In this document: piece after piece, positions 24,804 through 34,448 of the stretch | Layout: each line of letters begins with the position of its first letter | Numbering within the stretch: the stretch's first letter is position 1 | Assembly: GCA_945890735.1 (NCBI GenBank) | Contig: CAMDCZ010000003.1 | Span: forward strand, 7,999 to 71,998 | Source: Bordetella parapertussis | GTDB lineage: Bacteria > Pseudomonadota > Gammaproteobacteria > Burkholderiales > Burkholderiaceae_C | Length of the DNA stretch: 64,000 nucleotides | Direction: 5' to 3' | The notes under the pieces: generated by a model | Databases searched by the model: none | Seen by the model: only the letters and a program-made list of their open reading frames with translations | What the model was told of the DNA's origin: nothing | Made by a program: the position numbers and the translations under genes

Positions 24804-26447
24804 TCAACCGCCCGCATTGCTGACCCGCAGACGCAACTCAAATTTTTGAATTTTCCCAGTCGATGTTTTGGGAATGGTCTCGAACCTGATTTGTTTGGGT
24901 ACCTTGTAACTTGCCAACAAGGCTTTGCAGTGCGCTGTCAAGGCTTCTTCAGTTGCTTCGAGATCGGGCCGGAGTTCAACGAATGCCACGGGTACTTCAC
25001 CCCACCGGTCGTCTGTTTTGGCAACCACAGCGCAACTCATCACAGCCGGGTGCCTGTAGAGCGCATCTTCGACTTCGATGGAACTGATGTTTTCCCCGCC
25101 TGAGATGATGATGTCTTTGCTGCGGTCTTTGATTCGCATGTACCTGTCTTCTTCGGTGACGGCCAAGTCACCGGTGTGAAACCATCCGCCTGAAAAGGCT
25201 TGAGCCGTGGCTTGTGGGTTTTTCAGATAGCCTTTCATCACGATGTTGCCCTTGAACATGATCTCACCCATGGCGAGACCATCCGCGGGCAGCAGGCGCA
25301 TGCTGTCGGGTTCCATGACACGCATGCCTTCTTGCAAGGGATACCGCACACCTTGGCGTCCATTCAGCCGGACTTGCTCGGCCAATGTCTGCTGGGACCA
25401 ATCTGGCAATTTGACAGCCACGGCGGCTGGCCCATAGACCTCTGTGAGTCCATACACATGGGTGATGTCAAAGCCCAAGGTGGCCATGCCTTCGATCATG
25501 GCTGCCGGCGGTGCGGCGCCTGCCACCATGCCTTTGACCCGGTGCGAGACTTGCGCACGGAGTGACGGGGGCGCCGCCAGCAACAGGTTGTGAACAATGG
25601 GCGCAGCGCAATAGTGATCGACGCGGTGCGCCGCCATGCTGGTCAGCATGGACGCGGCATCGATTTTGCGAAGACACACATGCACCCCTCCGAGCAGGGC
25701 AATGGTCCAGGGAAAACACCACCCGTTACAGTGGAACATCGGCAAGGTCCACAGGTAGCGTGGAAAAGCTGGCATGTGCCAGGTCACCGCGTTGCTCACG
25801 GCATTCAGGTATGCGCCACGGTGGTGTGTCACCACCCCCTTGGGATCACCCGTGGTGCCAGAGGTGTAGCTGACTGCAATCGCATCCCACTCGTCAGCGG
25901 GACCTTGCAAGGTGACCAAGGGCTCGTGTTGGTTGATCCAGGTCTCATAGTCATGGTGGCCAATGCGATCGCCTTCACCGACAAACTCAGTGTCACAGAC
26001 ATCTATCACCAGCAATTCACGCTGGTACTGCCTGTGCAAGATGTCGATGGCAAGCGACATGGTGCTTGAGAACTCACGGTCCGTGATCAGCACGCTGGCT
26101 TCGCAGTGGTTCATTTGCCAGGCCAGCAAGACGGCATCCAAGCGGGTGTTCAAGGTGTTGAGCACGGCATTGAGCGCAGGTACCGCGTAATGCGCTTCAA
26201 CCATTTCGGGTGTGTTGGACAACATCACACTCACCGTGCTGCCGCGCGCCACACCGGCTGCGCGCAGTGCAGAAGCCAAGCGGGCAGAGCGTTCGCGCAC
26301 TTGCCGCCAGTTGTATCTTCGATCCCCATGGATGACGGCTTCCATGTCAGCAAAGACTTCTGCACTGCGCTCAATGAAACTGATGGGCGACAAGGCTGTG
26401 AAATTGGCCGCGTTTTTATCCAAATATTGATCGTAAATCGATGTCAT
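24804..26447 (-). CDS. Acyl-CoA synthetase, AMP-forming (DmdB-like)
   Basis: A 547-residue ANL-superfamily enzyme that activates a carboxylic acid with ATP and CoA. The P-loop AVSYTSGTTGDPKGVV, the A5 region VYGLTEVYGP, the hinge TGDLAVTEEDRYMRIKDRSKD and the acylation lysine motif KTSTGKIQKFELR are all intact. The overall resemblance is to medium/short-chain acyl-CoA and methylmercaptopropionyl-CoA ligases (DmdB type), but substrate choice cannot be fixed. It is the last gene of the ten-gene minus-strand operon, nine bases after the CoA-transferase gene. Confidence 0.88.
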   Translation of the reverse strand: MTSIYDQYLDKNAANFTALSPISFIERSAEVFADMEAVIHGDRRYNWRQVRERSARLASALRAAGVARGSTVSVMLSNTPEMVEAHYAVPALNAVLNTLNTRLDAVLLAWQMNHCEASVLITDREFSSTMSLAIDILHRQYQRELLVIDVCDTEFVGEGDRIGHHDYETWINQHEPLVTLQGPADEWDAIAVSYTSGTTGDPKGVVTHHRGAYLNAVSNAVTWHMPAFPRYLWTLPMFHCNGWCFPWTIALLGGVHVCLRKIDAASMLTSMAAHRVDHYCAAPIVHNLLLAAPPSLRAQVSHRVKGMVAGAAPPAAMIEGMATLGFDITHVYGLTEVYGPAAVAVKLPDWSQQTLAEQVRLNGRQGVRYPLQEGMRVMEPDSMRLLPADGLAMGEIMFKGNIVMKGYLKNPQATAQAFSGGWFHTGDLAVTEEDRYMRIKDRSKDIIISGGENISSIEVEDALYRHPAVMSCAVVAKTDDRWGEVPVAFVELRPDLEATEEALTAHCKALLASYKVPKQIRFETIPKTSTGKIQKFELRLRVSNAGG

Positions 26448-26456
26448 GCAATCCTC

Positions 26457-27620
26457 TCAGTCAGGCAGCTCGATGCCCAATTCATTCAATATGGATTGGG
26501 TATGCTGACCCACACTGGGGATCGGACCCATGGTGTAGTCGAAGCTGCTTTGGACGCCGGGTGGAAGCAAGGCAGGCAATTGGCCCACGGGGGAATCGAC
26601 ATGGGTCCAACGTTGACGGGCTTTTAACTGCGGGTGCGCCCACAGGTCAGCCATGGCGTTCATTCGCGCATTGGCAATCGGGGCTTGGTCCAAACGCGTG
26701 ATCACCTCAGCCGCAGTCAAGGTTTTGAAAACACGGTGGATGATGTCAGCCAAGGCTTCACGGTTTTGGTTGCGCAAGCTGTTGTTGTGAAAACGCTCGT
26801 CGCTTGCCAATGCCGGTTGCTGCAGCACCACTTCACAAAACCTCGCCCACTCGCGCTCATTTTGCAAGCCCAACATCACGGTGCCGCCATCGCCAGCGAC
26901 GAACGGGCCGTAGGGGTAAATCGTGGCATGTGAGGCGCCGGTTCTTGGCGGGGGCTCTGCATGGTCCATGGCGTAATACATTGGATAGCCCATCCATTCG
27001 GCCAGCGACTCCAGCATCGAGATATCGATGTGCGCACCTTCACCGGTTTTTTCGCGGTGAATCAAAGCAGACAAGATGTTGGTGTAGGCATACATGCCAG
27101 CAGCAATATCGGCGATGGAATTGCCACTCTTGCTGGGATGCTCAGGCGTGCCTGTGACAGACAAATACCCTGCTTCACTTTGGATCAGCAAGTCGTAGGC
27201 TTTTTTGTCACGGTAGGGGCCTTCATTGCCATAGCCAGAGATGTCGCAAACGATCAGGCGGGGGTGCTCCAGTCGCAAATGGGCGGCATCCAAGCCCATG
27301 CGGGCTGTGGCGCCAGGGGCGAGGTTTTGCACCAGGACATCGGCTTTGCCAATCAGTTGTTTGAGCGCAGCCAAGTGCGCGGGATTTTTCAAATCCAGTG
27401 CCAAACTTTCTTTTGAACGATTAACCCACACAAAATGAGAAGACGCACCCCTTGCACGCTGGTCATAGCCACGCGCGAAATCGCCTGACTCGGGACGCTC
27501 GACTTTGATCACCCTTGCGCCCAAATCGGCCAATTGACGTGTGCAAAAGGGCGCCGCAATCGCGTGTTCGAGTGACACCACAGTCACATGGTCAAGCGGC
27601 TTGGCTGATGGGTGTTTCAT
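26457..27620 (-). CDS. Class III CoA-transferase (CaiB/BaiF family)
   Basis: A 387-residue enzyme that moves CoA between organic acids. The N-terminal Rossmann part has LEHAIAAPFCTRQLADLGARVIKVERPESGDFARGYD in two stretches, and YDLLIQSEAGYLSVTG is the family's central motif. The long frame begins upstream, but ATG 27620 matches the usual start and removes a nonsense-like leader. Its role next to an acyl-CoA synthetase and a hydratase is to make or recycle a CoA ester of a dicarboxylic or hydroxy acid. Formyl-CoA, succinyl-CoA:itaconate and mesaconyl-CoA transferases are relatives; specificity is open. Confidence 0.88.
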   Translation of the reverse strand: MKHPSAKPLDHVTVVSLEHAIAAPFCTRQLADLGARVIKVERPESGDFARGYDQRARGASSHFVWVNRSKESLALDLKNPAHLAALKQLIGKADVLVQNLAPGATARMGLDAAHLRLEHPRLIVCDISGYGNEGPYRDKKAYDLLIQSEAGYLSVTGTPEHPSKSGNSIADIAAGMYAYTNILSALIHREKTGEGAHIDISMLESLAEWMGYPMYYAMDHAEPPPRTGASHATIYPYGPFVAGDGGTVMLGLQNEREWARFCEVVLQQPALASDERFHNNSLRNQNREALADIIHRVFKTLTAAEVITRLDQAPIANARMNAMADLWAHPQLKARQRWTHVDSPVGQLPALLPPGVQSSFDYTMGPIPSVGQHTQSILNELGIELPD

Positions 27621-27633
27621 GGCAGTTGTCGCT

Positions 27634-28509
27634 TCAGGCTGTTTGAAAAACCACTTGGGCATGCATGGCCACATGCCCATGGCTGTCTTGCAGCCATAAC
27701 TGTGCCGACTGGCCATCGTCTGCGGGTGCACCGCACAAGCGCAGCGGCAGTCGGTCAGCTGTTTCAAAAACAGGTTTGTGGGCTTTGTAGGACAAAGAGG
27801 CCACAGCTTGCTGGCAATGTTGGCGCAGGAGCGTCATCAGCCAAGTCGCCATCAAGGGGCCATGGACCACCAAGCCTGGATAGCCTTCGGTTTCAGTGGC
27901 GTACTTGCGGTCGTAATGGATACGGTGGCTGTTGAAGGTCAGCGCAGAGTAACGAAACAGCACCACATCATCAGGCACCACTTGCGCCTCCCATTGAGCA
28001 GGCGGCAGCTCAGGAGAAGCAACCACGGGTGATCCATGGGTCTGTAAAGGGCGATAGACGATATCGTGCACTTCCTTCAGTGCCAATCCCTGGTGGTGAC
28101 TGATGGCGTGCTCGACTTGCACAAAAAGCAATTCACCAGAACGTCCGTGCTTGTGGCTGACTTGTTGAATGCTTGAAACCCGCTCAATGCTTTCGCCCAA
28201 GCGAAGTGGGCGATACCAATCCACGCGACCACCGGCCCACATGCGGCGCGGTAAGGGCACCGGTGGTAAAAAGCCCCCCTTGCGCGGATGCCCATCTGAA
28301 CCCAAATCGTGCTGCGGGGTGGTGGGCAAGAAATACATCCAATGCCACAGAGGCGGCAGTTCAAAATCAGGGGCAAGTGTCTGGTCATCCAGGTCCAGCA
28401 AGGCGTGCAGACCATGCAGAGGTGCTGCTGTGATGCTGTCTTGCAAGCTGTGTGTTCGACCTTGCCAAGACTGCAGGTGCGTCAGCGTTTCTGCCCCAAT
28501 CAGACTCAC
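27634..28509 (-). CDS. Hotdog-fold acyl-CoA hydratase (HTD2 / mesaconyl-C4-CoA hydratase-like)
   Basis: A 291-residue double-hotdog protein. The C-terminal half has the strong family motif RYSALTFNSHRIHYD followed by YPGLVVHGPLMATWL, which carries the hydratase active site. The N-terminal half matches the FAS1-like dehydratase domain. The start is GTG at 28509, overlapping the preceding stop as GTGA, with AGG six bases upstream. The longer ATG-started frame would run through the binding-protein gene and is rejected. Relatives hydrate mesaconyl-C4-CoA or itaconyl-CoA. The next gene, a CoA-transferase, is a sensible supplier of its substrate. Confidence 0.85.
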   Translation of the reverse strand: MSLIGAETLTHLQSWQGRTHSLQDSITAAPLHGLHALLDLDDQTLAPDFELPPLWHWMYFLPTTPQHDLGSDGHPRKGGFLPPVPLPRRMWAGGRVDWYRPLRLGESIERVSSIQQVSHKHGRSGELLFVQVEHAISHHQGLALKEVHDIVYRPLQTHGSPVVASPELPPAQWEAQVVPDDVVLFRYSALTFNSHRIHYDRKYATETEGYPGLVVHGPLMATWLMTLLRQHCQQAVASLSYKAHKPVFETADRLPLRLCGAPADDGQSAQLWLQDSHGHVAMHAQVVFQTA

Positions 28510-29807
28510 TGGAAGCCTGTCATCTTCAAAGCACTGTTTTGCAACAAAGCGGGGTTGATGGTTTTCACCCACTGCGGGGATTTTTGCCCCACGGGCGTGG
28601 TGACCAACTCGGCAGGCACAAGCATCATCTGGTCCATCACTGCAAAAGGATATTGGGGTACCCGCTTGGTGATGCCCAGCAACTGGTCCTCCAGGCCTTG
28701 ACCGTCTGCACGCATGCGAATCGGGCGACCATAGGCGGTGAAGGTCATGGTGCGCATGGCTTGGGCCACTTGTTCGGTGGTTGGCCACTTGCCGCCGTTG
28801 GCCTTGATGGCATGGTCGTAGCCTGCCTTCAAGCCATACAAAGCTTGCGCCATGTGGTAGGTCGAGTAAATGGGATAGGCACCTGTTTTGGCACGGAATT
28901 TTTGAATGAAGGCTTTGTGCTTGGGGTCGTTTTTGGTTTCAGGATGCAGGAAGTAGTGGTCGCCGCGGGCACCCGCAATCACACCTTCGGGCACAGTGCT
29001 TCCCAAGCGCTCCAAAGAACTTTCCAGCAAGGGCAGCACAAACAGGGTTTTCTGCTTGAACACGCCGCGTTGCGACGCTTGACGCACAAATGTGTCCAGA
29101 TCGCCACCCCATGAAGTGTTGAGCACCACATCGGGCTTGAGGGCTTGGAGGCGACTGAGCTCGGTGGAGAAATCGGCCGCACCCATTTTGGGGAACATCT
29201 CCGCCACGACTTTCACATTGGGTTTGAAGACCCGCAGTGTGTTGATGAAAATCTCCCAGGAGTCACGTCCCCAGGCATAGTCTTGGTTGACCACCGCAAG
29301 CGTTTGGAAATCTGGTTTGGTTTTGAGCAGGTACAAGACTGTGGCCACCATTTCCGTGGTTGCATTGGCTTGGGTGCGCACCACATACTGGTATGGCTTT
29401 TCTTCCAACAATTTTTCGGTCCCGCAGTCCCAGGCGATGTTGAGTACTTTCAAGTCCTCTGCCACGGGGGCCACCACATTGCAATTGCCACTGGAAATGG
29501 CGGAGAGCATGGTTTTGACGCCTTGCTCTTGCACCACACGTCTGTACTCAGACAACATCTTGTCGGCACCCACACCCTCATCGATGAAGGTGGCGGAAAT
29601 CTTCACGCCACCGATGCCGCCTTGTGCATTGATGTCTTCAATGATGATGTCGGCCGCATTTTTCGCTGGCACACCAAACACCGAGGCTGGCCCCGATAAG
29701 AAGGTGGTGATGCCGATTTTGAGCTCAGTGGGTTTGACTTGGGCTTGGGCTGTCAGGGTCAGGCTGCTGAGCAAACTGGCCAACAACAAGGAAAGGATGT
29801 TTTTCAT
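28506..29807 (-). CDS. Liv-type ABC transporter periplasmic binding protein
   Basis: A 433-residue protein. A signal peptide (MKNILSLLLASLLSSLTLTAQA) precedes a type 1 binding fold with LKIGITTFLSGPASVFGVPAK at its start. It is longer than the binding protein at 18020 and not closely similar to it, so it probably takes a different ligand. It is the only binding protein of this operon and serves the livHMGF genes upstream, although the SDR and aldehyde dehydrogenase genes lie between. The stop overlaps the GTG start of the hydratase. Confidence 0.88.
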   Translation of the reverse strand: MKNILSLLLASLLSSLTLTAQAQVKPTELKIGITTFLSGPASVFGVPAKNAADIIIEDINAQGGIGGVKISATFIDEGVGADKMLSEYRRVVQEQGVKTMLSAISSGNCNVVAPVAEDLKVLNIAWDCGTEKLLEEKPYQYVVRTQANATTEMVATVLYLLKTKPDFQTLAVVNQDYAWGRDSWEIFINTLRVFKPNVKVVAEMFPKMGAADFSTELSRLQALKPDVVLNTSWGGDLDTFVRQASQRGVFKQKTLFVLPLLESSLERLGSTVPEGVIAGARGDHYFLHPETKNDPKHKAFIQKFRAKTGAYPIYSTYHMAQALYGLKAGYDHAIKANGGKWPTTEQVAQAMRTMTFTAYGRPIRMRADGQGLEDQLLGITKRVPQYPFAVMDQMMLVPAELVTTPVGQKSPQWVKTINPALLQNSALKMTGFQ

Positions 29808-29863
29808 GTCAAGTCTCCATGGGGTAAATGCCGTGCTGAAAAAAAGGCGTCAAGCTGCGTTGG

Positions 29864-30616
29864 TCAAATGGTGCGGCCACCGTCAACCGGGAACTCCACA
29901 CCGGTGAAAAATTCAGCGGTATCACTGGCCAAAAACACGGCAGCGGCAGCGACATCACTGGCTTGCGCAAAACGCCCCAAGGGGATGGTGGCCATGAACT
30001 TGGCACGGTTTTCAGGGGTATCTGGCAACCCCATGAAGTCTTCAAACAGACCCGTCACGCCCATCACGGGGCAAATCGCATTGACACGGATTTTCTCCGG
30101 ACCGAGCTCGACCGCCATCGATTTGGACATCAGGTTGACCGCACCCTTGGAGGCGTTGTACCAGGTCAGACCAGGGCGTGGGCGAATGCCGGCAACCGAG
30201 CCGATGTTCAAAATCACCCCTCCACCCTTTTGACGCATGAAGGGCAACACCGCGTGCGTCATGTGGAAAATGGACTTCACATTGACATTGAAAACTTTGT
30301 CAAAGGTGGCTTCATCCACCTCCAACATGGGTCTGTTTTTGTGGGTGGTTCCCGCGTTGTTGACAACGATGTCAGGTATGCCGTAGGTCGCCACGCAGTG
30401 CGCTACCAAGGCATTGACCTGATCGGCACGGGTGACATCGCAGGTGAATGCGCTGGCGTTACCCCCTAAGCTGGCTGCCACTTTCTGGGCCGCAACTGCC
30501 TGAATATCGGCCACGATCACTTTCGCACCTTCGCGAATGTAGGCATGGGCAATGCCTTCTCCAAAACCGCCCCCTGCGCCCGTGATGATGGCAATTTTGT
30601 TGTTCAGTTGAGTCAT
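29864..30616 (-). CDS. Short-chain dehydrogenase/reductase
   Basis: A 250-residue classical SDR. It has the cofactor motif TGAGGGFG (12-19), Asp at the end of beta-2 (VIVADIQ) suggesting NAD(H), the NNAG motif, and the catalytic Ser (NIGSVAG) and YNASK. The C-terminus VEFPVDGGRTI is typical. It would oxidise a hydroxyl or reduce a keto group. In this operon it could act before the aldehyde dehydrogenase (alcohol to aldehyde) or on a hydroxyacyl-CoA after the hydratase. The start at 30616 is followed by the SDR-typical MTQLNNKIAIITGA. Confidence 0.9.
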   Translation of the reverse strand: MTQLNNKIAIITGAGGGFGEGIAHAYIREGAKVIVADIQAVAAQKVAASLGGNASAFTCDVTRADQVNALVAHCVATYGIPDIVVNNAGTTHKNRPMLEVDEATFDKVFNVNVKSIFHMTHAVLPFMRQKGGGVILNIGSVAGIRPRPGLTWYNASKGAVNLMSKSMAVELGPEKIRVNAICPVMGVTGLFEDFMGLPDTPENRAKFMATIPLGRFAQASDVAAAAVFLASDTAEFFTGVEFPVDGGRTI

Positions 30617-30636
30617 GTGCTTGCTTTCATTGGTGG

Positions 30637-32070
30637 TTATCCGTGGAAGTGAATCACGGTTTTGGTGGTGCTCATTTCTTCCAAAGCCATGAAACCTTTT
30701 TCTCTGCCATGGCCGCTGCGCTTGACCCCGCCGAATGGCAATTCAACGCCGCCGCCGGCACCAAATGAATTGACAAACACCTGTCCGCATTTCAATGCTT
30801 TGGCCACACGTTGTTGACGACCACCGTTTTCAGTCCAAACGGCAGCCAACAAGCCATAAGGTGTGCCGTTGGCCAGCGCAATGGCCTGGGCTTCATCGGT
30901 GAATGGCATGGCGGCCAACACCGGGCCGAAAACTTCCTCTTGGGCCAGGGGATGATCGGCTGGCACATCTGCAAACAAGCTTGGGGTCACGTAGTAGCCC
31001 TGGCTCGGCACGCCAGCATCAATTTGCCCTTGCGCCAACAACTTCAAACCCGAGGCTTTGGCCTGCGCGATATAGCGGTTCACGCGTTGTTGCTGAGCTT
31101 GGTTGACCACCGGGCCGCAGTCCAGGTTCATCTCTGGAGAACCAACACGGACTTTCGAAAATTTCTCGGCAACCAGCGCCAAAAACCGATCGTAAATCGC
31201 TTGATGCACCAAGAGTCGACTGCCTGCAGTACAGGTCTGTCCGGTGTTTTGCACAATGCCGCGCACAACGGTACTGGCGGCCAACTCGATGTTGGCATCG
31301 TCAAACACCAGGTGCGGTGACTTACCACCCAACTCCAGCACACATTTGACCGCATTCAATGCTGCAGCTTGTTGAATCAACACACCGACTTCATTTGATC
31401 CGGTGAAGCTGATGAAGTTGATGTCTGGGTGTTTGGCCAAAGCTGCACCCGCTTCTTCACCCAGGCCACTGACCACATTCAAGGCGCCGGGCGGAAAGCC
31501 CACCTGAAGTGCGAGTTCGGCAATACGCAGGCAACTCAAGCAAGCATCCTCGGCAGGTTTGACCACCACTGCGTTGCCCATGGCCAGCGCCGGGCCAATG
31601 CTTCTGCCCATCATTTGTGCTGGGTAGTTCCACGGAATGATGTGCGCGGTCACCCCCAAAGGCTCACGCAACAGGTTCACTTGGTAACCCTGGAGAAAGG
31701 GAATCACCTCGCCGTGGATTTTGTCGGCAGCTGAACCGTAATACTCAAAATACCTGGCCAACACCACCATGTCATTGCGGGCAGTGGTCATGGATTTACC
31801 GGTGTCACGTGCTTCGAGCAAAGCCAATTCTTCTGCATGGTCCGCCACGGTTTGCGCCAGCTTGAGCATCAAGCGACCACGCTCCAAAGCAGACAGTTGA
31901 CCCCATGCACCCTCCAGTGCAAGGCGTGCTGCCCGCACGGCCATGTCGATGTCAGCGGCGTCACCGCGCGGGATGTGTTCAAACACCATGCCGTCGACGG
32001 GCGAATACACATCAATGGTTTTTCCGCTGAGGGCTTGCAATGGTTTGCCCCCGATGATCATGTTGGCCAA
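30637..32070 (-). CDS. NAD(P)-dependent aldehyde dehydrogenase
   Basis: A 477-residue ALDH-superfamily enzyme. It has the general-base glutamate in LELGGKSPH, the catalytic cysteine in GQTCTAGSRL, the N-terminal IPWNYPAQMMGRSIGPALA segment that holds the cofactor, and the C-terminal EVFGPVLAAMPF. All catalytic residues are present and the length is normal. It oxidises an aldehyde to the acid that the acyl-CoA synthetase or CoA-transferase in this operon could then activate. The substrate is not known. Confidence 0.92.
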   Translation of the reverse strand: MANMIIGGKPLQALSGKTIDVYSPVDGMVFEHIPRGDAADIDMAVRAARLALEGAWGQLSALERGRLMLKLAQTVADHAEELALLEARDTGKSMTTARNDMVVLARYFEYYGSAADKIHGEVIPFLQGYQVNLLREPLGVTAHIIPWNYPAQMMGRSIGPALAMGNAVVVKPAEDACLSCLRIAELALQVGFPPGALNVVSGLGEEAGAALAKHPDINFISFTGSNEVGVLIQQAAALNAVKCVLELGGKSPHLVFDDANIELAASTVVRGIVQNTGQTCTAGSRLLVHQAIYDRFLALVAEKFSKVRVGSPEMNLDCGPVVNQAQQQRVNRYIAQAKASGLKLLAQGQIDAGVPSQGYYVTPSLFADVPADHPLAQEEVFGPVLAAMPFTDEAQAIALANGTPYGLLAAVWTENGGRQQRVAKALKCGQVFVNSFGAGGGVELPFGGVKRSGHGREKGFMALEEMSTTKTVIHFHG

Positions 32071-32091
32071 TTGAAATACTCCTGGTTGAAT

Positions 32092-32766
32092 TCAGTTCGT
32101 CGGTTGCGAAGGGTGTTGGCTGAGTGCACCACGCTCCAGGACCCAGGTTTGGTCGGGAACATGGGCCAGCAGACTGGCATTGGACTCGGTGATGACCACG
32201 CATAAATCGGGGCGAAGTTGGCGCAATCGTCCAATCGATTCCACGTATTGCTGCGCCAGTGCGGGCGCCAAACCTTGCAAAGGTTCGTCCAACAACACCA
32301 GTCGATGACCTACCATCAAGGCGCGACCCAGCGCCACCATCTTGCCTTGACCACCGGAGAGTGCAGCGCCTGAGCGAGGCAACATGGCTTGCAATTGAGG
32401 CACCACAGCCAACACCGCCTCCAGTCGCGATTGAAGCGCGGTGTGGCTCAAGCCTTGGACCTCGCAAGGCAGGCGCAAATTCTCAAGCACCGTCAGTGTC
32501 GGAAAGATGATGCGCTCTTCGGGGGCATAGCCCATGCCCATGCCAGCCCGCGCATGGGCAGGCATGTCCAACAGGTTGTGGTCGTCGAGCATCACACGTC
32601 CCACTTTGGCCTGCACCAGTCCCATGATGCTGCGAAGCAAAGTGGTCTTACCGGCGCCATTGCGCCCCACCACAGCCACCGTGGTGCCTGCAGTCATGGA
32701 TGCGCTGATGCTTCTCAACACCTGCACGCCAGCGATATCCACACAAAGTTGTTCAAGGCGCAACAT
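32092..32766 (-). CDS. livF: Liv-type ABC transporter ATPase (LivF-like)
   Basis: A 224-residue ATPase with Walker A GRNGAGKTTLLRSIMGL, signature LSGGQGKMVALGRALM, and Walker B LVLLDEPLQGL. The D-loop and switch region are followed by a short tail. Compared with the LivF-like protein at 17267, its Walker lysine is intact. Its ATG shares one base with the stop of the LivG-like gene (TGATG). It is followed by the aldehyde dehydrogenase gene after 21 bases. Confidence 0.9.
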   Translation of the reverse strand: MLRLEQLCVDIAGVQVLRSISASMTAGTTVAVVGRNGAGKTTLLRSIMGLVQAKVGRVMLDDHNLLDMPAHARAGMGMGYAPEERIIFPTLTVLENLRLPCEVQGLSHTALQSRLEAVLAVVPQLQAMLPRSGAALSGGQGKMVALGRALMVGHRLVLLDEPLQGLAPALAQQYVESIGRLRQLRPDLCVVITESNASLLAHVPDQTWVLERGALSQHPSQPTN

Positions 32767-33509
32767 CAGTGGTCTCCCAAAATTTCACGCCGAATTTGGG
32801 GGTTGGACAAGACTTCATCGGGCGAGCCATCCGCAGCGATGCGTCCAGCAATCCAGGCTGCCACGCGGGTGGCATAGCGTCTGACAATGTCAATGTCATG
32901 CTCTACAAACCAAGGGGTGACTTGGCGTTCACGCATGGCTTGCATCACGGTGTCCATCAAAAGCATCTTGTCTTCGGAGGCCACTCCACTGGTGGGTTCA
33001 TCCATGATCATGAGTTGGGGACGCAGCATCAGTGCCATGGCCACGTCCAGCAATTTACGCTGCCCCTCCGGCAACGCCATGGCAGAAACGTCCGCACGCT
33101 CGCGCAAACCCACCAGCGCCAACGTGTCATCTACCTCGTGCTTGTCCACCGCATCTGACAAAGGGGTCCAAAAAGAAAGACCACCCTGACGGCCAACTGC
33201 AGCAATTTCGAGGCATTGCCGAACGGTGTGGTCCAAAAAGAGCTGAGGCAACTGAAAAGAACGGGCCAAGCCCAAGCGAACGATGTGGCGAGGTTCGTGT
33301 TGAGTGATGTCTTTGCCGTTGAAAAAAACCCGGCCACTGGTGGGTTTGATAAAGCCTGTACAAATGTTGATGAAAGTGGTTTTACCCGCACCATTTTGAC
33401 CAATGACCGCCAGGCGTTCTCCGCGATGCAGCTCAAAATCGATATGGTCTGCAGCAACCACGCCACCAAAGGCCAATTGCAGACCTTGCGTCTGTAAAAG
33501 TGCGCTCAT
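32766..33509 (-). CDS. livG: Liv-type ABC transporter ATPase (LivG-like)
   Basis: A 247-residue ATPase. Walker A is GQNGAGKTTFINICTG. The signature region is MALPEGQRKLLDVAMALM, the LivG variant lacking LSGG. Walker B is LMIMDEPTSGV, and WFVEHDIDIV is the switch. It overlaps the LivM stop by ATGA, and its own stop overlaps the LivF start by one base, so ATPase production is translationally coupled to the permeases. Complete. Confidence 0.9.
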   Translation of the reverse strand: MSALLQTQGLQLAFGGVVAADHIDFELHRGERLAVIGQNGAGKTTFINICTGFIKPTSGRVFFNGKDITQHEPRHIVRLGLARSFQLPQLFLDHTVRQCLEIAAVGRQGGLSFWTPLSDAVDKHEVDDTLALVGLRERADVSAMALPEGQRKLLDVAMALMLRPQLMIMDEPTSGVASEDKMLLMDTVMQAMRERQVTPWFVEHDIDIVRRYATRVAAWIAGRIAADGSPDEVLSNPQIRREILGDH

Positions 33510-34447
33510 GGTTGTTGACCTGAAGAGCCTGACCGCTTAGAGCGGAGCAGGCCGATGATGCCATCGGGGGCAACAAGGATGACGATGATCAAGGTCACCC
33601 CCAGCAACATTTGCCAAACGCCAGTCATGTAGGCCGAGGCAAATAACTTGACGGCTTCAAACACCACCGCACCCACAAAAGAGCCCAAGGCATGCCCTGA
33701 ACCACCCAAGATGGTGATGAACACGTACTCACCTGAACGAAACCAGGAACCGATGTCTGGCGTGACCAAGCCTTGCACCAGCACAAACAACGCACCAGAC
33801 AAGCCAACCAAGACCGCTGAGATGACGTAGCCTTCCCACAAAATCCGTTTGACGGACAGCCCCAGGTATTCCAGCCGTGTTTCATTGGATTTGATGGCTG
33901 ACAAAGCTTCTCCGGCCGCGGATTTGAAATAGCGTTGAATCAGCCAAACCAGCAAGGCGGAGCACACCAGCGCGATGACCAACAAAGCGGTTTCAAAATC
34001 GCTTCGCTCGAGCGTCTGCCCCAGCAAATCGGGCCGTTGAATGCGCAGCCCGTCCGTGCCGCCAGTGAAGTTGTAAAACTTACCGAGCATGGAAAAAAGC
34101 ACCATGCTCAACGCCAAATTCAGCATGCCAAAAAAGATACCGCGGTAGCGCACCACGAACAGCCCAATCACGCTGCCTGCCAAACCACTGCAGAGCATGC
34201 CAACCAGCAACAAAATCAGGCCATCGGTGCCAGGGAATGACCGCGCAGTGAATGCCACGCCGTAAGCAGAAATCGCTGCAAACAAGGCATGGCCAAAAGA
34301 GACTTGCCCTGCGCGCATCATGATGGCCACGCCCAGGCTCGCCATGGCATAGCACAAGCCCATGATCAAAGGGGTTTTGCTCCAAGGGAAAAGCAAACCC
34401 AAGATCAAGCAAACCAGGGCACCCGCCCATGCAATGTGGCGAACCAT
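33506..34447 (-). CDS. livM: Liv-type ABC transporter permease (LivM-like)
   Basis: A 313-residue permease with about eight to ten hydrophobic helices. The LivM segment AMASLGVAIMMRAGQVSFGHALFAAISAYGV is present in two stretches, and the ATPase-contact loop has GEALSAIKSNETRLEYLGLSVKRILWEGYV. ATG 34447 is preferred: AAGGA lies seven bases upstream and the start follows the livH stop by one base. The upstream frame would overlap livH. Confidence 0.9.
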   Translation of the reverse strand: MVRHIAWAGALVCLILGLLFPWSKTPLIMGLCYAMASLGVAIMMRAGQVSFGHALFAAISAYGVAFTARSFPGTDGLILLLVGMLCSGLAGSVIGLFVVRYRGIFFGMLNLALSMVLFSMLGKFYNFTGGTDGLRIQRPDLLGQTLERSDFETALLVIALVCSALLVWLIQRYFKSAAGEALSAIKSNETRLEYLGLSVKRILWEGYVISAVLVGLSGALFVLVQGLVTPDIGSWFRSGEYVFITILGGSGHALGSFVGAVVFEAVKLFASAYMTGVWQMLLGVTLIIVILVAPDGIIGLLRSKRSGSSGQQP

Positions 34448-34448
34448 G

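Noticed and set aside
29864..32070. Possible recent gene insertion between livF and the binding protein
   Set aside because: Spacing and codon use look like those of the neighbouring genes, and no repeats flank the SDR and aldehyde dehydrogenase genes.
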